From Streptomyces bathyalis (GTDB lineage: Bacteria > Actinomycetota > Actinomycetes > Streptomycetales > Streptomycetaceae): DNA of 64,000 bases. This document shows positions 26,068 through 35,299 of the stretch, one piece after another; the stretch's first letter is position 1, and every line of letters begins with the position of its first letter. The stretch spans positions 5,577,501-5,641,500 of the forward strand of contig NZ_CP048882.1 of NCBI RefSeq assembly GCF_015910445.1, in the 5' to 3' direction. The notes below the pieces were generated by a model. It did not search any database. It saw only the letters and a program-made list of their open reading frames with translations, and was not told the origin of the DNA. Position numbers and translations under genes: made by a program.

Positions 26068-26766
26068 TCATCGGTCCGTGCCCCGGCGGGCGTCCGCCAG
26101 GGCCTCGTCCACGCCGCGTTCGTGCGGGCCGAGGAAGTGCGGGTCCGGCGTGACGCCCGCGTCGAAGGCGGCCTTGGCCGCGCCGGGGATCTCCCGCAGA
26201 CCGCCCGCGTACCAGGTCGCGTCGCGGGGCTCGGGCACGGCCACACCATAGGAGTCGATGCCCGCCGCACGGCACAGGGCGGTGGCGCGGCGGATGTGGA
26301 AGTCCTGGCTGACCAGGAGCGCCCGCCCGACGCCGAAGACGCGGGACGCTCGCGAGCAGGAGTCCCATGTGTCGAAGCCCGCGTAGTCGGCGGCGATGTG
26401 CCGCTCGGGGACGCCTCGTTCGGTCAGGTAGGTGCGCATGGCGTCAGGTTCGTCGTACTCCTCGCGGCTGTTGTCGCCGGATACCAGTACCGCCCGCACC
26501 TTCCCCCGTTCGTAGAGGTCGGCGGCCGCGTCGAGCCGGTGGGCGAGGTACGGGGAGGGCTCGCCGTCCCACAGGCCGGCGCCGAAGACCAGGGCGACGG
26601 GCGCGGACGGCGCGGCGGCGACCGCGGCGTTCGGGCGTACGTCGTCCGTGGAGAGCCGCAGCCAGGTGGCGGGCAGCAGACCGAGGACGCAGCACACCAT
26701 CGCCGCCTGCACGGCACGTCTGCGGCGGGCGGTCAGGCCGGCGCGGAAGGCATGTCTGTCGGGCAC
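26068..26766 (-). CDS. SanA/DUF218-family membrane-anchored protein
   Basis: A 232-residue protein with one N-terminal membrane helix (about 20-37, AAMVCCVLGLLPATWL) and an extracytoplasmic DUF218 domain: VALVFGAGLWDGEPSPYLAHRLDAA, VLVSGDNSREEYDEP, ERHIAADYAGFDTWDSC and VSQDFHIRRA. SanA of E. coli is linked to envelope permeability and vancomycin tolerance; the biochemical role is unsettled. Single gene next to the nitrate reductase gene, with no functional link evident. Confidence 0.85.
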   Translation of the reverse strand: MPDRHAFRAGLTARRRRAVQAAMVCCVLGLLPATWLRLSTDDVRPNAAVAAAPSAPVALVFGAGLWDGEPSPYLAHRLDAAADLYERGKVRAVLVSGDNSREEYDEPDAMRTYLTERGVPERHIAADYAGFDTWDSCSRASRVFGVGRALLVSQDFHIRRATALCRAAGIDSYGVAVPEPRDATWYAGGLREIPGAAKAAFDAGVTPDPHFLGPHERGVDEALADARRGTDR

Positions 26767-26963
26767 GTCTCCTGCGACGCGTCAGTGGCACCGCCCGGTT
26801 GCGCACTCGGCCGCCGAGGGCGGGCCGGACCGGGCCGGAGCCCGGGCCCGGCGTGGACGGGGATGCCGCGGCTCGTCTCTCATGGCGCATGCTGCGCCAC
26901 GCCCTGCGATCCCCGACGTCCCGAACTTCCCGGGCGCGACGGGCTGTCCGGGCTCTGCGGGCC

Positions 26964-29114
26964 TCACGGTCCGGTAGGGCCTGCGAGTTCCACGCGTACC
27001 GCGCAGACCTTGAACTCCGGCATCCGTGAGACCGGGTCGAGCGCCGGGTTGGTGAGGGAGTTGGCCCGGCCGTCGCCGTCCCAGTGGAAGGGCATGAACA
27101 CCGTGTCGGGACGGATGCCGCGTGTGATGCGTGCCGGTGCCACCGCACGTCCGCGGCGCGAGACGACCGTCAGCGGGTCGCCCTCTCCTGCACCCAAGCG
27201 GCCCGCGAGCGACGGGTGCAACTCGACGAACGGGCCCGGGGCGGCCTCGTTGAGCGCGCCGACACGCCGCGTCTGCGCACCCGACTGGTACTGGGAGAGC
27301 ACGCGGCCCGTGGTCAGGCGGAGCGGATAGCCCTCGTCGGGTTCCTCGTCGGCCGGACGGTGCATCACGGGGACGAAGCGGGCCCGTCCGTCCGGCGTCG
27401 CGAAGCGGTCGAGGAAGAGGCGCGGGGTTCCGGGATGCGGGGACCGTGAGCCGTCATCGCCGGTCTGTTCCGGGCAGGGCCAGAAGACGCCGTCCTCGGC
27501 CGCGATGCGCCGGTAGCTGATGCCCGAGTAGTCCGCGGGGCCGCCCGCCGACGCGCGGCGCAACTCGTCGAAGACCTCCTCCGGCCCGGCGGGGAAACCC
27601 TTCTCCCAGCCGAGACGCGCCGCCAGTTCCTCCAGCACCTCCAGATCGGTGCGCACGCCCGCGGGCGGGTCGACCGCCTTGCGCCGCAGCAGCACGCGGC
27701 CCTCCAGGTTCGTCGTCGTACCCGTCTCCTCCGCCCACTGCGTCACGGGAAGCACGACGTCGGCGAGGCGCGCCGACTCCGACAGAACGACGTCGCACAC
27801 GGCGAGGAAGTCCAGTGAACGCAGCCGCTGTTCGACGTGTGCGGCGTGCGGGGCGGAGACGACGGGATTCGAGCCCGCCAGCAGCAGAGTGCGCACATCA
27901 CCGCCGAGCGCGTCGAGCAGCTCGTACGCGCTGCGCCCTGGGCCCGGCAGGGACGCCGGGTCGACGCCCCACACCTGGGCCACGTGTTCGCGGGCCGCGG
28001 GGTCGTCGAGCCTGCGGTAGCCGGGCAACTGGTCGGCCTTCTGGCCGTGTTCGCGGCCTCCCTGCCCGTTGCCCTGCCCGGTCAGGCAGCCGTAGCCGGA
28101 CAGCGGCCGCCCCGGACGTCCCGTCGCCAGGCAGAGGTTGATCCAGGCGCCGACCGTGTCGGTGCCCTTCGACTGCTGCTCGGGTCCGCGCGCCGTGAGC
28201 ACCATGGCGTTACCCGCCTCGCTGAACAGCTTTGCCGCGCGGCGCAGTTCGGGCACGGATACCCCGGTGACGCGCTCCACCAGCTCCGGCCAGTGAGCCA
28301 TGGCCGCGCTGCGGGCCTCGGGCCAGCCGGTGGTGCGGGCCTCGATGTACCCGGTGTCCACCCCGCCCTCGGCGACCACCAGATGCAGCAACCCCAGCGC
28401 GAGTGCCAGATCCGTGCCCGGCAGTGGCGCGAGGTGCAGGTCGGCATGCTCGGCCGTGCGGGTGCGGCGTGGGTCGACGACGATCAACGTGCCCCCGCGT
28501 TCGCGCAGTTCGGTCAGGTGGCGCAGCGCGGGCGGCATCGTCTCCGCGAGGTTCGAGCCGACGAGCACGACGCAGTCCGTACGGCCGACGTCCTCCAGCG
28601 GGAACGGCAGTCCGCGGTCGAGGCCGAAGGCCCTCGTTCCGGCTGCGGCGGCGGAGGACATGCAGAAGCGGCCGTTGTAGTCGATCTGCGACGTGCCGAG
28701 CACGACGCGGGCGAACTTGCCCAGCGCGTAGGCCTTTTCGTTCGTCAGCCCGCCGCCGCCGAAGACGCCCACCGCGTCCGGGCCGTGCTCGTCACGCGTA
28801 CGAGCCAGGGCCGCGGCGACGAGATCCAGGGCCTCCTCCCATTCGGCCGGCTCCAGTTCACCGGAGGACGAGCGGCGCACCAGGGGCCGTGTGAGGCGGG
28901 CGTGCGGTGCCAGGACCTCGGTCGCCGTGCGGCCCTTCACGCACAGCGCGCCCCGGTTCACGGGGAAGTCCGGGCGCTCCGCCACCTCCAGGCCGGGCGG
29001 CCCTCCGGCCTCGTCGCCTCCGTCCGCGCGGCGCAGCGTCATGCCGCACTGCAGCGCGCAGTACGGACAGTGGGTGTCGGTCCCGGAGCGGGCGGCGAGG
29101 GGTTTCGCGTGCAT
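26964..29114 (-). CDS. nasA: Assimilatory nitrate reductase, catalytic subunit
   Basis: Reduces nitrate to nitrite at a bis-molybdopterin-guanine-dinucleotide centre. The 716-residue cytoplasmic protein starts with the [4Fe-4S] motif CPYCALQC and the fourth Cys in GALCVKG; molybdopterin motifs follow (FGGGGLTNEKAYALGKFARV; NGRFCMSSAAAAGTRAFG; LTGQGNGQGGREHGQKADQLPG), and the C-terminal MopB domain has RLTTGRVLSQYQSG and VFMPFHWDGDGRANSLTNP. There is no Tat signal, as expected for the assimilatory type. The ATG at 29114 is 27 bases after a GlnR-like half-site and is probably leaderless. Electrons may come from the flavoprotein encoded before nirB. Confidence 0.94.
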   Translation of the reverse strand: MHAKPLAARSGTDTHCPYCALQCGMTLRRADGGDEAGGPPGLEVAERPDFPVNRGALCVKGRTATEVLAPHARLTRPLVRRSSSGELEPAEWEEALDLVAAALARTRDEHGPDAVGVFGGGGLTNEKAYALGKFARVVLGTSQIDYNGRFCMSSAAAAGTRAFGLDRGLPFPLEDVGRTDCVVLVGSNLAETMPPALRHLTELRERGGTLIVVDPRRTRTAEHADLHLAPLPGTDLALALGLLHLVVAEGGVDTGYIEARTTGWPEARSAAMAHWPELVERVTGVSVPELRRAAKLFSEAGNAMVLTARGPEQQSKGTDTVGAWINLCLATGRPGRPLSGYGCLTGQGNGQGGREHGQKADQLPGYRRLDDPAAREHVAQVWGVDPASLPGPGRSAYELLDALGGDVRTLLLAGSNPVVSAPHAAHVEQRLRSLDFLAVCDVVLSESARLADVVLPVTQWAEETGTTTNLEGRVLLRRKAVDPPAGVRTDLEVLEELAARLGWEKGFPAGPEEVFDELRRASAGGPADYSGISYRRIAAEDGVFWPCPEQTGDDGSRSPHPGTPRLFLDRFATPDGRARFVPVMHRPADEEPDEGYPLRLTTGRVLSQYQSGAQTRRVGALNEAAPGPFVELHPSLAGRLGAGEGDPLTVVSRRGRAVAPARITRGIRPDTVFMPFHWDGDGRANSLTNPALDPVSRMPEFKVCAVRVELAGPTGP

Positions 29115-29136
29115 GGCACGAGTGTGGGACCCGCCT

Positions 29137-29174
29137 GTTACGGACGGCCGCGGCCCAGGTAACGGGCCGGGCAA
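29137..29174 (-). promoter_or_regulatory. GlnR-like box of nasA
   Basis: On the minus strand GTTAC (29163-29159) and GTAAC (29141-29137) repeat with the 22-base period of a GlnR box. From the second half-site to the ATG the sequence (AGGCGGGTCCCACACTCGTG) is nearly the same as that before the nirB operon, at identical distance. Confidence 0.7.
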
Positions 29175-29288
29175 GGCGTCCTCAGCGCAGCGAGGTCCCA
29201 ACGGTGAGGTCGCAGCTGTGAGCGCGACGAAACGAAGCGGGCGGGCCGGCGCAACAGGACGGCAAACACCACGCGGCACCCTCGCTCC

Positions 29289-30236
29289 ATGAAGGCGTCG
29301 CCCACATCGGAACCCGCACAGGGAGCCGGACCCGAACCGGGACCGGCCCTCGAGCCCGTATCCGGACCGCTCCACGGCCTCGACAGCACGGCGCAGCTCA
29401 TGACCCGACTCACCGCACAGCTCCACACCCAGCTCACCGCGGTACGCCGGCCCGCCGCTCCGGCACTCGTCGCCGTCGCGCACGGCTCCCGCGACCCCGG
29501 CGCGTTGGCCACGGTCACGGCACTCCTCACGTCCGTACGGGCCCTGCGCCCCGGACTCCGCGTCGAACTGGGCCACATCGAATTGAACGAGCCGCGGCTG
29601 TCGCAGACCCTGTCCGCGCTTCCGGCACGCGGCGAAGTGGTCCTCGTACCCCTGCTGTTCGGGCCGGGACACCACGTCAAGCACGACATCCCGCGCGCCC
29701 TCGCCGCCGCTTCGCACCTCCGGGGTGTCGTCTCCGATCCCCTGGGGCCCCATCCGCTGCTCGCCGAGGCGCTGCACGACCGGCTGAACGAGGCGGTCCG
29801 GCGCGAGGGCGCCCTTCCGGGCGAGGACGGCCTTCGCGGTGGGGAGGCCGCCCACGGGCAGGCCGGGCCGGACGCCGTCGTGCTGGCCTCCGCCGGTTCA
29901 CGCGACCCCGAGTCCGCCGAGGGCTCACAGCGCATCGCGGCCGCGCTGCGCGAACGGCTCGGCGGCACCATCCCTGTGCTCCCGGCGTACGCCTCCGCCG
30001 CCCGGCCGACCGTCGCCGAGGCCGTACAGATCCTGCGCGCCGCCGGGCACAGCCGCATCGCCCTCGCCTCCTGCTTCACGGCTCCCGGCCACTTCGCCGC
30101 CCGTTGCGCGGCCGCGGCCCCGTGGACCGCCTCGGCGCCGATCGGTGCGCATCCCGCGCTGGCCCGGCTCGTCCTGCACCGCTACGACGAGGCGCGCGCG
30201 GCAGCAGCCGCGGGACGGCGGCTCGTGCACGCCTAG
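29289..30236 (+). CDS. Sirohydrochlorin chelatase (CbiX/SirB-like)
   Basis: A 315-residue class II chelatase expected to insert Fe2+ into sirohydrochlorin, giving the siroheme needed by NirB. Two CbiX half-domains are visible: ALVAVAHGSRDPGA with the metal-site His, VPLLFGPGHHVKHDIP, and the second half AVVLASAGSRDPES, ASCFTAPGHFAARCA. The N-terminal 50 residues are Pro/Glu/Leu-rich and poorly conserved, so the real start may lie inside; the ATG at 29289 has no clear ribosome binding site. It is divergent from nasA, sharing the 174-base gap, so both may respond to nitrogen control. Cobalt use is an alternative. Confidence 0.87.
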   Translation: MKASPTSEPAQGAGPEPGPALEPVSGPLHGLDSTAQLMTRLTAQLHTQLTAVRRPAAPALVAVAHGSRDPGALATVTALLTSVRALRPGLRVELGHIELNEPRLSQTLSALPARGEVVLVPLLFGPGHHVKHDIPRALAAASHLRGVVSDPLGPHPLLAEALHDRLNEAVRREGALPGEDGLRGGEAAHGQAGPDAVVLASAGSRDPESAEGSQRIAAALRERLGGTIPVLPAYASAARPTVAEAVQILRAAGHSRIALASCFTAPGHFAARCAAAAPWTASAPIGAHPALARLVLHRYDEARAAAAAGRRLVHA

Positions 30237-30341
30237 GTCCGTCCGGCGGATCATGCGCGGACTGCTTCACGGGTGATGTCAGTGGCGCGGCCCGGTCAGG
30301 GCCGACCGGGCTTGATGCGGCACCCGCAGGACCGGTGGAGG

Positions 30342-30373
30342 GAGAGGAGGGCCGGCGATCCGGGCCTCCTCTC
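30342..30373. terminator. Bidirectional terminator between chelatase and secreted-protein genes
   Basis: A 14-base stem with one mismatch (30342-30355 with 30360-30373, GAGAGGAGG outer part) and a CGAT loop, between two converging genes. Confidence 0.75.
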
Positions 30374-30428
30374 ATTCGAATCGCGGTACGGAGCAGGAGA
30401 GTTGCCGAAGCAGCTCACTCACGCCGCT

Positions 30429-32060
30429 TCAGAACGCGCCGGGGTCACCACCGCCGACATCGCCACCACCGACATCGCCGCCGCCGACACCACCGGAGTC
30501 AGCAGGTGCCTCAGGCGCGGGAGCTTCAGCCGGGGGCGCTTCGGGTGCGGGAGTTTCCGGTGCGGGCGGAGGAGTCTCCGCTGCGGGTGCCTCAGCCGTA
30601 GGCGGTGCGGGTGCTTCGGCCGGGGGTGCTTCGGGTGCGGGCGCAGGCGCCTCGGGTGCGGGTGCCTCAGCCTCAGGCGCGGGTGCTTCGGCTGGGGGTG
30701 CCTCGGGTGCAGGCGCGGGAGCCGCGGGAGTCGCGGGCAGAGCGGACTCCTCCAAGCCGGGAACCTCGGGCACGGCAGGTGCCTCGACCGCACCGGGAGC
30801 GGGCACGCCCGGCATGGCGACGCCGTTGGCCGGGCCGAAGGGACCGTCCGTCAGACCGGGAACACCTGGGGTGGCCAGCTCGTCCACAGGCTGGTTGGAC
30901 GTGAGATCGAACTCGACCCGCCCGTCCGCCTTGAAGGTCCTGGGGTCCGCCGGTCCGCCTCCCGGGAAGCCGACCTTGGCCGAGGGCGAGGCCTGACTTC
31001 CGTCACTGGACTCTTCCGGGACCTCGACGGAGAAGTTGCGGCCGTCGCCGAGATCCAGCTCCTTACCCTCGGTGAGGGTGGTCTTGATCTCGCCGTTGGG
31101 CTTTACTTCGGCGGCCCCCTTGCCCGAGAACGGACCCGCGAACGGAATGTTCGCCTGGATCCCTCCGGCAGCAGCAGCGGAGACTTCTCCGGTCGCGGGG
31201 TTGAAGTTGGCCTTTACGTCCGCCTTCACATCGATGATCGACGCCGACAATGTGAGATCGCCACGGACGTTGAAGCCGTTCGGGGGTGCGCCGAACGAGC
31301 CCACGAACGACCTGTTGGGGACACCGACGCCGGCTCCGACAGTTCTCGAGACGAACTCGTCGTTGGCGCCTCCCTGAGCGAAGACGAACGACTCCGGACT
31401 GGTGGGAATCTCGGCCCTGCCACCGACCACCGGAGTGGTCGGATTCTGTGTACCTGCCTTCGGCGCCTCGTTCGAGGCCCCCGGCGCCGGGGCCGGGATC
31501 GGGGCAGGCGGGATCTCGGCCGGCGCCTGTTGCGGTGCCTCCTCCGGTTCCGGTTCCGGGGTCGGGACCGGAACCGGAACCGGCGCGACCAATTGGTCCG
31601 AACCCGGAGCCTTGGGCAGAGCAGACTCGTCCGTGCCGGGAGCCTTGGGCACGCCGATCTGGCCTGGGCCCGGAGCTTCAGGCACACCGACCTGGCCCGG
31701 AGCCGGCGCCGTGGGCAGACCAGGCAGACCAGGCAGGTCCGGAGTCAGACCGGGCAGACCGGGGGCCGGAGCCAGACCGGGCAGGCCAGGGGCGGGAGCC
31801 AAGCCGGGGAGACCCGGAGCCGGAGCGGCGGGCAGGGGGAGTTGGGGACTTCCCGCCGGCTCGGTGTCCTCCGCATACGCCACGTCGGCACGCGAGTTCA
31901 GAGTGCCGGACGCTTGGCTGTTCCCGGCATCGGCTGCAAGGGCCGTACCTGCCCCGCCCGCCACGGCCACGCTGGAAACCAGCCCGACCACGGCCTTGCG
32001 CACGGCCGTGGCCCCCGTCGCCTCGGGCGGCTTGACGCGTCTGTGCTTCCCCTTGGCCAT
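30429..32060 (-). CDS. Secreted Pro/Ala-rich protein of unknown function
   Basis: A 543-residue exported protein I do not recognise. A signal peptide (basic KGKHRRVKPPE, hydrophobic VVGLVSSVAVAGGAG, cleavage near ALA) is followed by a low-complexity arm (about 75-200) made of APGLPGL-type repeats, APG..GVPEAPG units and a VPVPVP stretch. A central part of about 190 residues with ordinary composition (FVFAQGGANDEFVSRTVG, FNVRGDLTLSASIIDVKAD, GGIQANIPFAGPFSG) alternates hydrophobic residues like a beta-rich fold. A second arm (about 405-520) repeats APAPEAP/PPAEAP, and the end is Gly/Asp (GGGDVGGGDVGGGDPGAF). No LPXTG sorting motif or C-terminal anchor is visible, so it is probably released or wall-associated. 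A GAGGAC site precedes the ATG. The stretch between it and dgt (32061-32333) is AT-richer and presumably holds the promoter. Confidence 0.75.
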   Translation of the reverse strand: MAKGKHRRVKPPEATGATAVRKAVVGLVSSVAVAGGAGTALAADAGNSQASGTLNSRADVAYAEDTEPAGSPQLPLPAAPAPGLPGLAPAPGLPGLAPAPGLPGLTPDLPGLPGLPTAPAPGQVGVPEAPGPGQIGVPKAPGTDESALPKAPGSDQLVAPVPVPVPTPEPEPEEAPQQAPAEIPPAPIPAPAPGASNEAPKAGTQNPTTPVVGGRAEIPTSPESFVFAQGGANDEFVSRTVGAGVGVPNRSFVGSFGAPPNGFNVRGDLTLSASIIDVKADVKANFNPATGEVSAAAAGGIQANIPFAGPFSGKGAAEVKPNGEIKTTLTEGKELDLGDGRNFSVEVPEESSDGSQASPSAKVGFPGGGPADPRTFKADGRVEFDLTSNQPVDELATPGVPGLTDGPFGPANGVAMPGVPAPGAVEAPAVPEVPGLEESALPATPAAPAPAPEAPPAEAPAPEAEAPAPEAPAPAPEAPPAEAPAPPTAEAPAAETPPPAPETPAPEAPPAEAPAPEAPADSGGVGGGDVGGGDVGGGDPGAF

Positions 32061-32333
32061 ATGCTTTTGTCCTCATCTGCCCAGCCCTCGCACGGAGGGA
32101 ACAATGGTCTGCGAAGCGCCGAACGGCAGGACGCCCGGCTCTCACGCCTGAGCTGTCTGAACCCCCCTACCGGCAGCAACTGCACGCTGGCATGCGCGGT
32201 TCAATGGTTCGCAAATTTCTCCCTATCGCGCTAAGAAACGGCCCGTCCCGGGCACGGCCGCCCCGGGACGGCCCCCCGTGTGGCCGCCCCCGCCCCGGGG
32301 CCGCTCCGCCGCCCGTGCCGCTACCGTCGGCGT

Positions 32334-33761
32334 ATGCACGGCACGTACGACACAGAGGCTTCCGGCCCCGACGGCGCTTCCGGCCACTACGGCCCGTCCG
32401 ACATCGAGCGCTGGGCGCCCGAGCCCGACAAGCGGCCCGGACGCACCGCCTTCCAGCGCGACCGGGCGCGCGTGCTGCACTCGGCCGCGCTGCGCAGGCT
32501 CGCCGGCAAGACCCAGGTCGTCGCGCCGGGCACCAGCGCGCAGGCGTGGGACGCCAGTCCGCGCACCCGCCTCACGCACTCCCTGGAATGCGCACAGGTC
32601 GGAAGGGAACTGGGCGCGGCGCTCGGCTGCGACCCGGACCTGGTCGAGACGGCCTGCCTCGCGCACGACCTCGGGCACCCGCCCTTCGGGCACAACGGCG
32701 AACGCGTGCTGAACGAGATCGCCGCGCCCTGCGGTGGCTTCGAGGGCAACGCACAGTCGCTCCGCCTGCTCTCCCGGCTGGAGCCCAAGCGCTTCCTGGA
32801 CGTCGACCCGGGCCCGCACTCCGGCGGGGGAGCCGCATCGGCGGGTGGTCCGGCCGAGGGTGCGGCCACGGCCCCCGACGGTTCCGGCGGCCGTTCGTTC
32901 CGCATCCCCGTCGGCCTCAACCTCACGCGTGCCGCACTCGACGCCGCCACCAAGTACCCCTGGACGCTGGGCTCCCGGCCCGGCGACCCCTCGTCGCCGA
33001 AGTTCGGTGTCTACGAGGACGACCTTCCCGTCTTCGACTGGATCCGCCGCGGTGCCCCCGGTGACCGCACGTGCTTCGAGGCGCAGGTCATGGACTGGTC
33101 CGACGACGTGGCCTACTCCGTCCACGACGTCGAGGACGGCCTGCACGCCGGCCACCTCGACCCCAACGTGCTCCTCGCCGAACCCGAACGCCGCGACATC
33201 CTCACCGTCGCCGCGGAACGCTACGCACCCGACGCGGGCCACGGTGAACTCGCCGAAGCCCTCGACCGGTTGCTGGACCAGGAGTGGTGGCCGCACAGCT
33301 ACGACGGTTCCGCCGTCGCGCAGGCCCGCCTCAAGGACGCAACGAGCCAGCTCATCGGCCGCTTCTGCCTCGCTGCCGAGGGCGCGACGCGGGCCGCGTA
33401 CGGATCCGGACCGCTCACCCGCTACGCCGCCGAACTCGTCGTGCCGCGCGGCGTCCGGCTGGAGTGCGCGGTGCTCAAGGCCGTCGCGGACCGCTATGTG
33501 ATGCAGCGTCCGGACCTGGAACGTCTGCGGGCCGACCAGCGCGTCGTGCTCGGTGAGCTCGCGGACGCACTGGCCAAGCGCGCACCCGAAGGTCTCGACC
33601 CGCAGTTCCGTGCGCTGTTCGGAGAGGCGGAGGACGACGCGGCGCGGCTGCGCGTCGTCGTCGACCAGATCGCGGCCCTGACCGATGTCTCGGCGCGGTC
33701 CCTGCACAGACGCCTCACGCAGGACCACTCCTGGGCACCGCCCGGCCGCCGCGGCGGCTGA
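32334..33761 (+). CDS. dgt: Deoxyguanosinetriphosphate triphosphohydrolase
   Basis: Hydrolyses dGTP (or other dNTPs) to the nucleoside and tripolyphosphate. The 475-residue HD-domain protein has RTRLTHSLECAQVGREL with the first His, and the HD pair in CLAHDLGHPPFGHNGE; the later Asp is in VMDWSDDVAYSVHDVEDG. An insertion of Gly/Ala-rich sequence (about 160-185) is a loop. The ATG at 32334 was preferred over a start 18 codons upstream, which would add an Arg/Pro-rich leader. dgt upstream of dnaG is a conserved actinobacterial arrangement. Confidence 0.93.
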   Translation: MHGTYDTEASGPDGASGHYGPSDIERWAPEPDKRPGRTAFQRDRARVLHSAALRRLAGKTQVVAPGTSAQAWDASPRTRLTHSLECAQVGRELGAALGCDPDLVETACLAHDLGHPPFGHNGERVLNEIAAPCGGFEGNAQSLRLLSRLEPKRFLDVDPGPHSGGGAASAGGPAEGAATAPDGSGGRSFRIPVGLNLTRAALDAATKYPWTLGSRPGDPSSPKFGVYEDDLPVFDWIRRGAPGDRTCFEAQVMDWSDDVAYSVHDVEDGLHAGHLDPNVLLAEPERRDILTVAAERYAPDAGHGELAEALDRLLDQEWWPHSYDGSAVAQARLKDATSQLIGRFCLAAEGATRAAYGSGPLTRYAAELVVPRGVRLECAVLKAVADRYVMQRPDLERLRADQRVVLGELADALAKRAPEGLDPQFRALFGEAEDDAARLRVVVDQIAALTDVSARSLHRRLTQDHSWAPPGRRGG

Positions 33762-33899
33762 AGCAGCCCCCGGCCGTGGTCCGTTCGTGTCCGGTTGTGC
33801 CCGCCACCTGCCCGGGGCCTCTTCCCGCTGCCCGTTCTTTGCGGGACGCTCGCTCCTGGATGTTTCCGTCGGGGGGTCAGGTCAGCGAGGAGGAACCAA

Positions 33900-35180
33900 G
33901 TGGTCGACGCACACCGGACGTTCGTCATCGTCGGTGGAGGGCTTGCCGGGTCGAAAGCCGCCGAGGCCCTGCGAGCCGAAGGCTTCACGGGCCGGGTCAT
34001 CCTGATCGGCGACGAGCGCGACCACCCCTACGAACGTCCGCCCCTGTCCAAGGGGTATCTGGCGGGCTCCGACGAGCGCGAGAGCGTGTTCGTGCACGAG
34101 CCGGCCTGGTACGCGGGCGCCGACATCGAACTCCACCTGGGCCAGACCGTCGTGCGCCTGGACCGCAGCGCCAAGAGCCTGGAACTCGGCGACGGCACCC
34201 GCCTCAACTACGACAAGCTGCTTCTCGCCACCGGCGCCGAACCGCGCCGCCTGGACACCCCCGGTACCTCGCTCGCCTCCGTGCACCACCTGCGGCGCCT
34301 CGCACACGCCGACCGTCTCCGCGGCCGGCTGACGGCACTAGGCCAGGAGAACGGCCACCTCGTCATCGCCGGGGCCGGCTGGATCGGGCTGGAGGTCGCG
34401 GCGGCCGCACGTGAGTACGGGGCGGAAGTCACCGTCGTCGAGCCCGAACCGACCCCGCTGCACTCCGTGCTCGGCCCCGAGATGGGCATGCTCTTCGCCG
34501 ACCTTCACCAGGAGCACGGCGTGCGCTTCCACTTCGGGGCGCGGCTCTCGGAGATCGTCGGAACGGACGGAATGGTGCAGGCCGTACGGACCGACGACGG
34601 CGACGAGCACCCCGCGCACGATGTGCTGGCCGCCATCGGCGCCGCACCCCGCACGTCGCTCGCCGAAGCCGCGGGGCTGGAGCTGGCCGAAGGCCGCGGC
34701 GGCGGAGTGGCCGTGGACTCCGCGCTGCGCACCTCCGATCCCGATATCTACGCGGCAGGCGACGTCGCCTCCCTGCGGGAGACCCCATGGGGGACGTCGC
34801 TGCGCGTCGAGCACTGGGCGAACGCCCTCAACAGCGGCCCGGCAGCGGCACGTTCGATGCTGGGGCGGGACGTCGTCTACGACCGGGTGCCCTACTTCTT
34901 CTCCGACCAGTACGACGTGGGCATGGAGTACTCCGGCTACGCCCCGCCCGGCACCTACGACCAGGTGGTGTGCCGCGGGGACGTCGCCAAGCGCGAGTTC
35001 ATCGCGTTCTGGCTGCGCGACAACCGCGTACTGGCCGGTCTCAACGTGAACGTGTGGGACGTGACCGGCGCCGTCCAGGACCTGATCCGCTCCCGCGCGC
35101 CCGTCGACCCGGACGCGCTCGCCGACGCGGCCGTCCCGCTGAGCGACCTCGGCCGCGGCGATCGCAAGGAGAAGGGATGA
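33900..35180 (+). CDS. FAD-dependent pyridine nucleotide oxidoreductase, ferredoxin-reductase-like
   Basis: A 426-residue flavoprotein related to the reductases of P450 and dioxygenase electron-transfer chains. FAD motif FVIVGGGLAGSKAAEALR at the N-terminus, DHPYERPPLSKGYLAG, NAD motif HLVIAGAGWIGLEVAAAA near residue 150, and IYAAGDVASLRET near 285; the C-terminal reductase domain contains YFFSDQYDVGMEYSGYA. The GTG start has a strong AGGAGG site. Between dgt and dnaG on the same strand, but no ferredoxin or oxygenase gene is nearby, so its partner is unknown. Confidence 0.87.
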   Translation: MVDAHRTFVIVGGGLAGSKAAEALRAEGFTGRVILIGDERDHPYERPPLSKGYLAGSDERESVFVHEPAWYAGADIELHLGQTVVRLDRSAKSLELGDGTRLNYDKLLLATGAEPRRLDTPGTSLASVHHLRRLAHADRLRGRLTALGQENGHLVIAGAGWIGLEVAAAAREYGAEVTVVEPEPTPLHSVLGPEMGMLFADLHQEHGVRFHFGARLSEIVGTDGMVQAVRTDDGDEHPAHDVLAAIGAAPRTSLAEAAGLELAEGRGGGVAVDSALRTSDPDIYAAGDVASLRETPWGTSLRVEHWANALNSGPAAARSMLGRDVVYDRVPYFFSDQYDVGMEYSGYAPPGTYDQVVCRGDVAKREFIAFWLRDNRVLAGLNVNVWDVTGAVQDLIRSRAPVDPDALADAAVPLSDLGRGDRKEKG

Positions 35181-35287
35181 CGGCCGCCGCGCGGCGGCTC
35201 TGAACCCAGGACGCCGCAGGCGGCGAGCGGTTGGGGCGGGGTCCACGGCACCCCGCCCGGGCAGGCGGGGGTGTCGGCGGCCCGCCG

Positions 35288-35293
35288 TACAAT
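35288..35293 (+). promoter_or_regulatory. -10 hexamer of a leaderless dnaG promoter
   Basis: TACAAT lies 6 bases before the dnaG GTG, so transcription would begin at or within a base or two of the start codon. No good -35 hexamer was seen. Confidence 0.6.
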
Positions 35294-35299
35294 TCCGGT

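Noticed and set aside
30273..32234. A 653-codon frame antisense to the Pro/Ala-rich protein
   Set aside because: It mirrors the repeats (Gly/Arg/Cys-rich) and has no signal or domain; the minus strand has a signal peptide and a good ribosome binding site.
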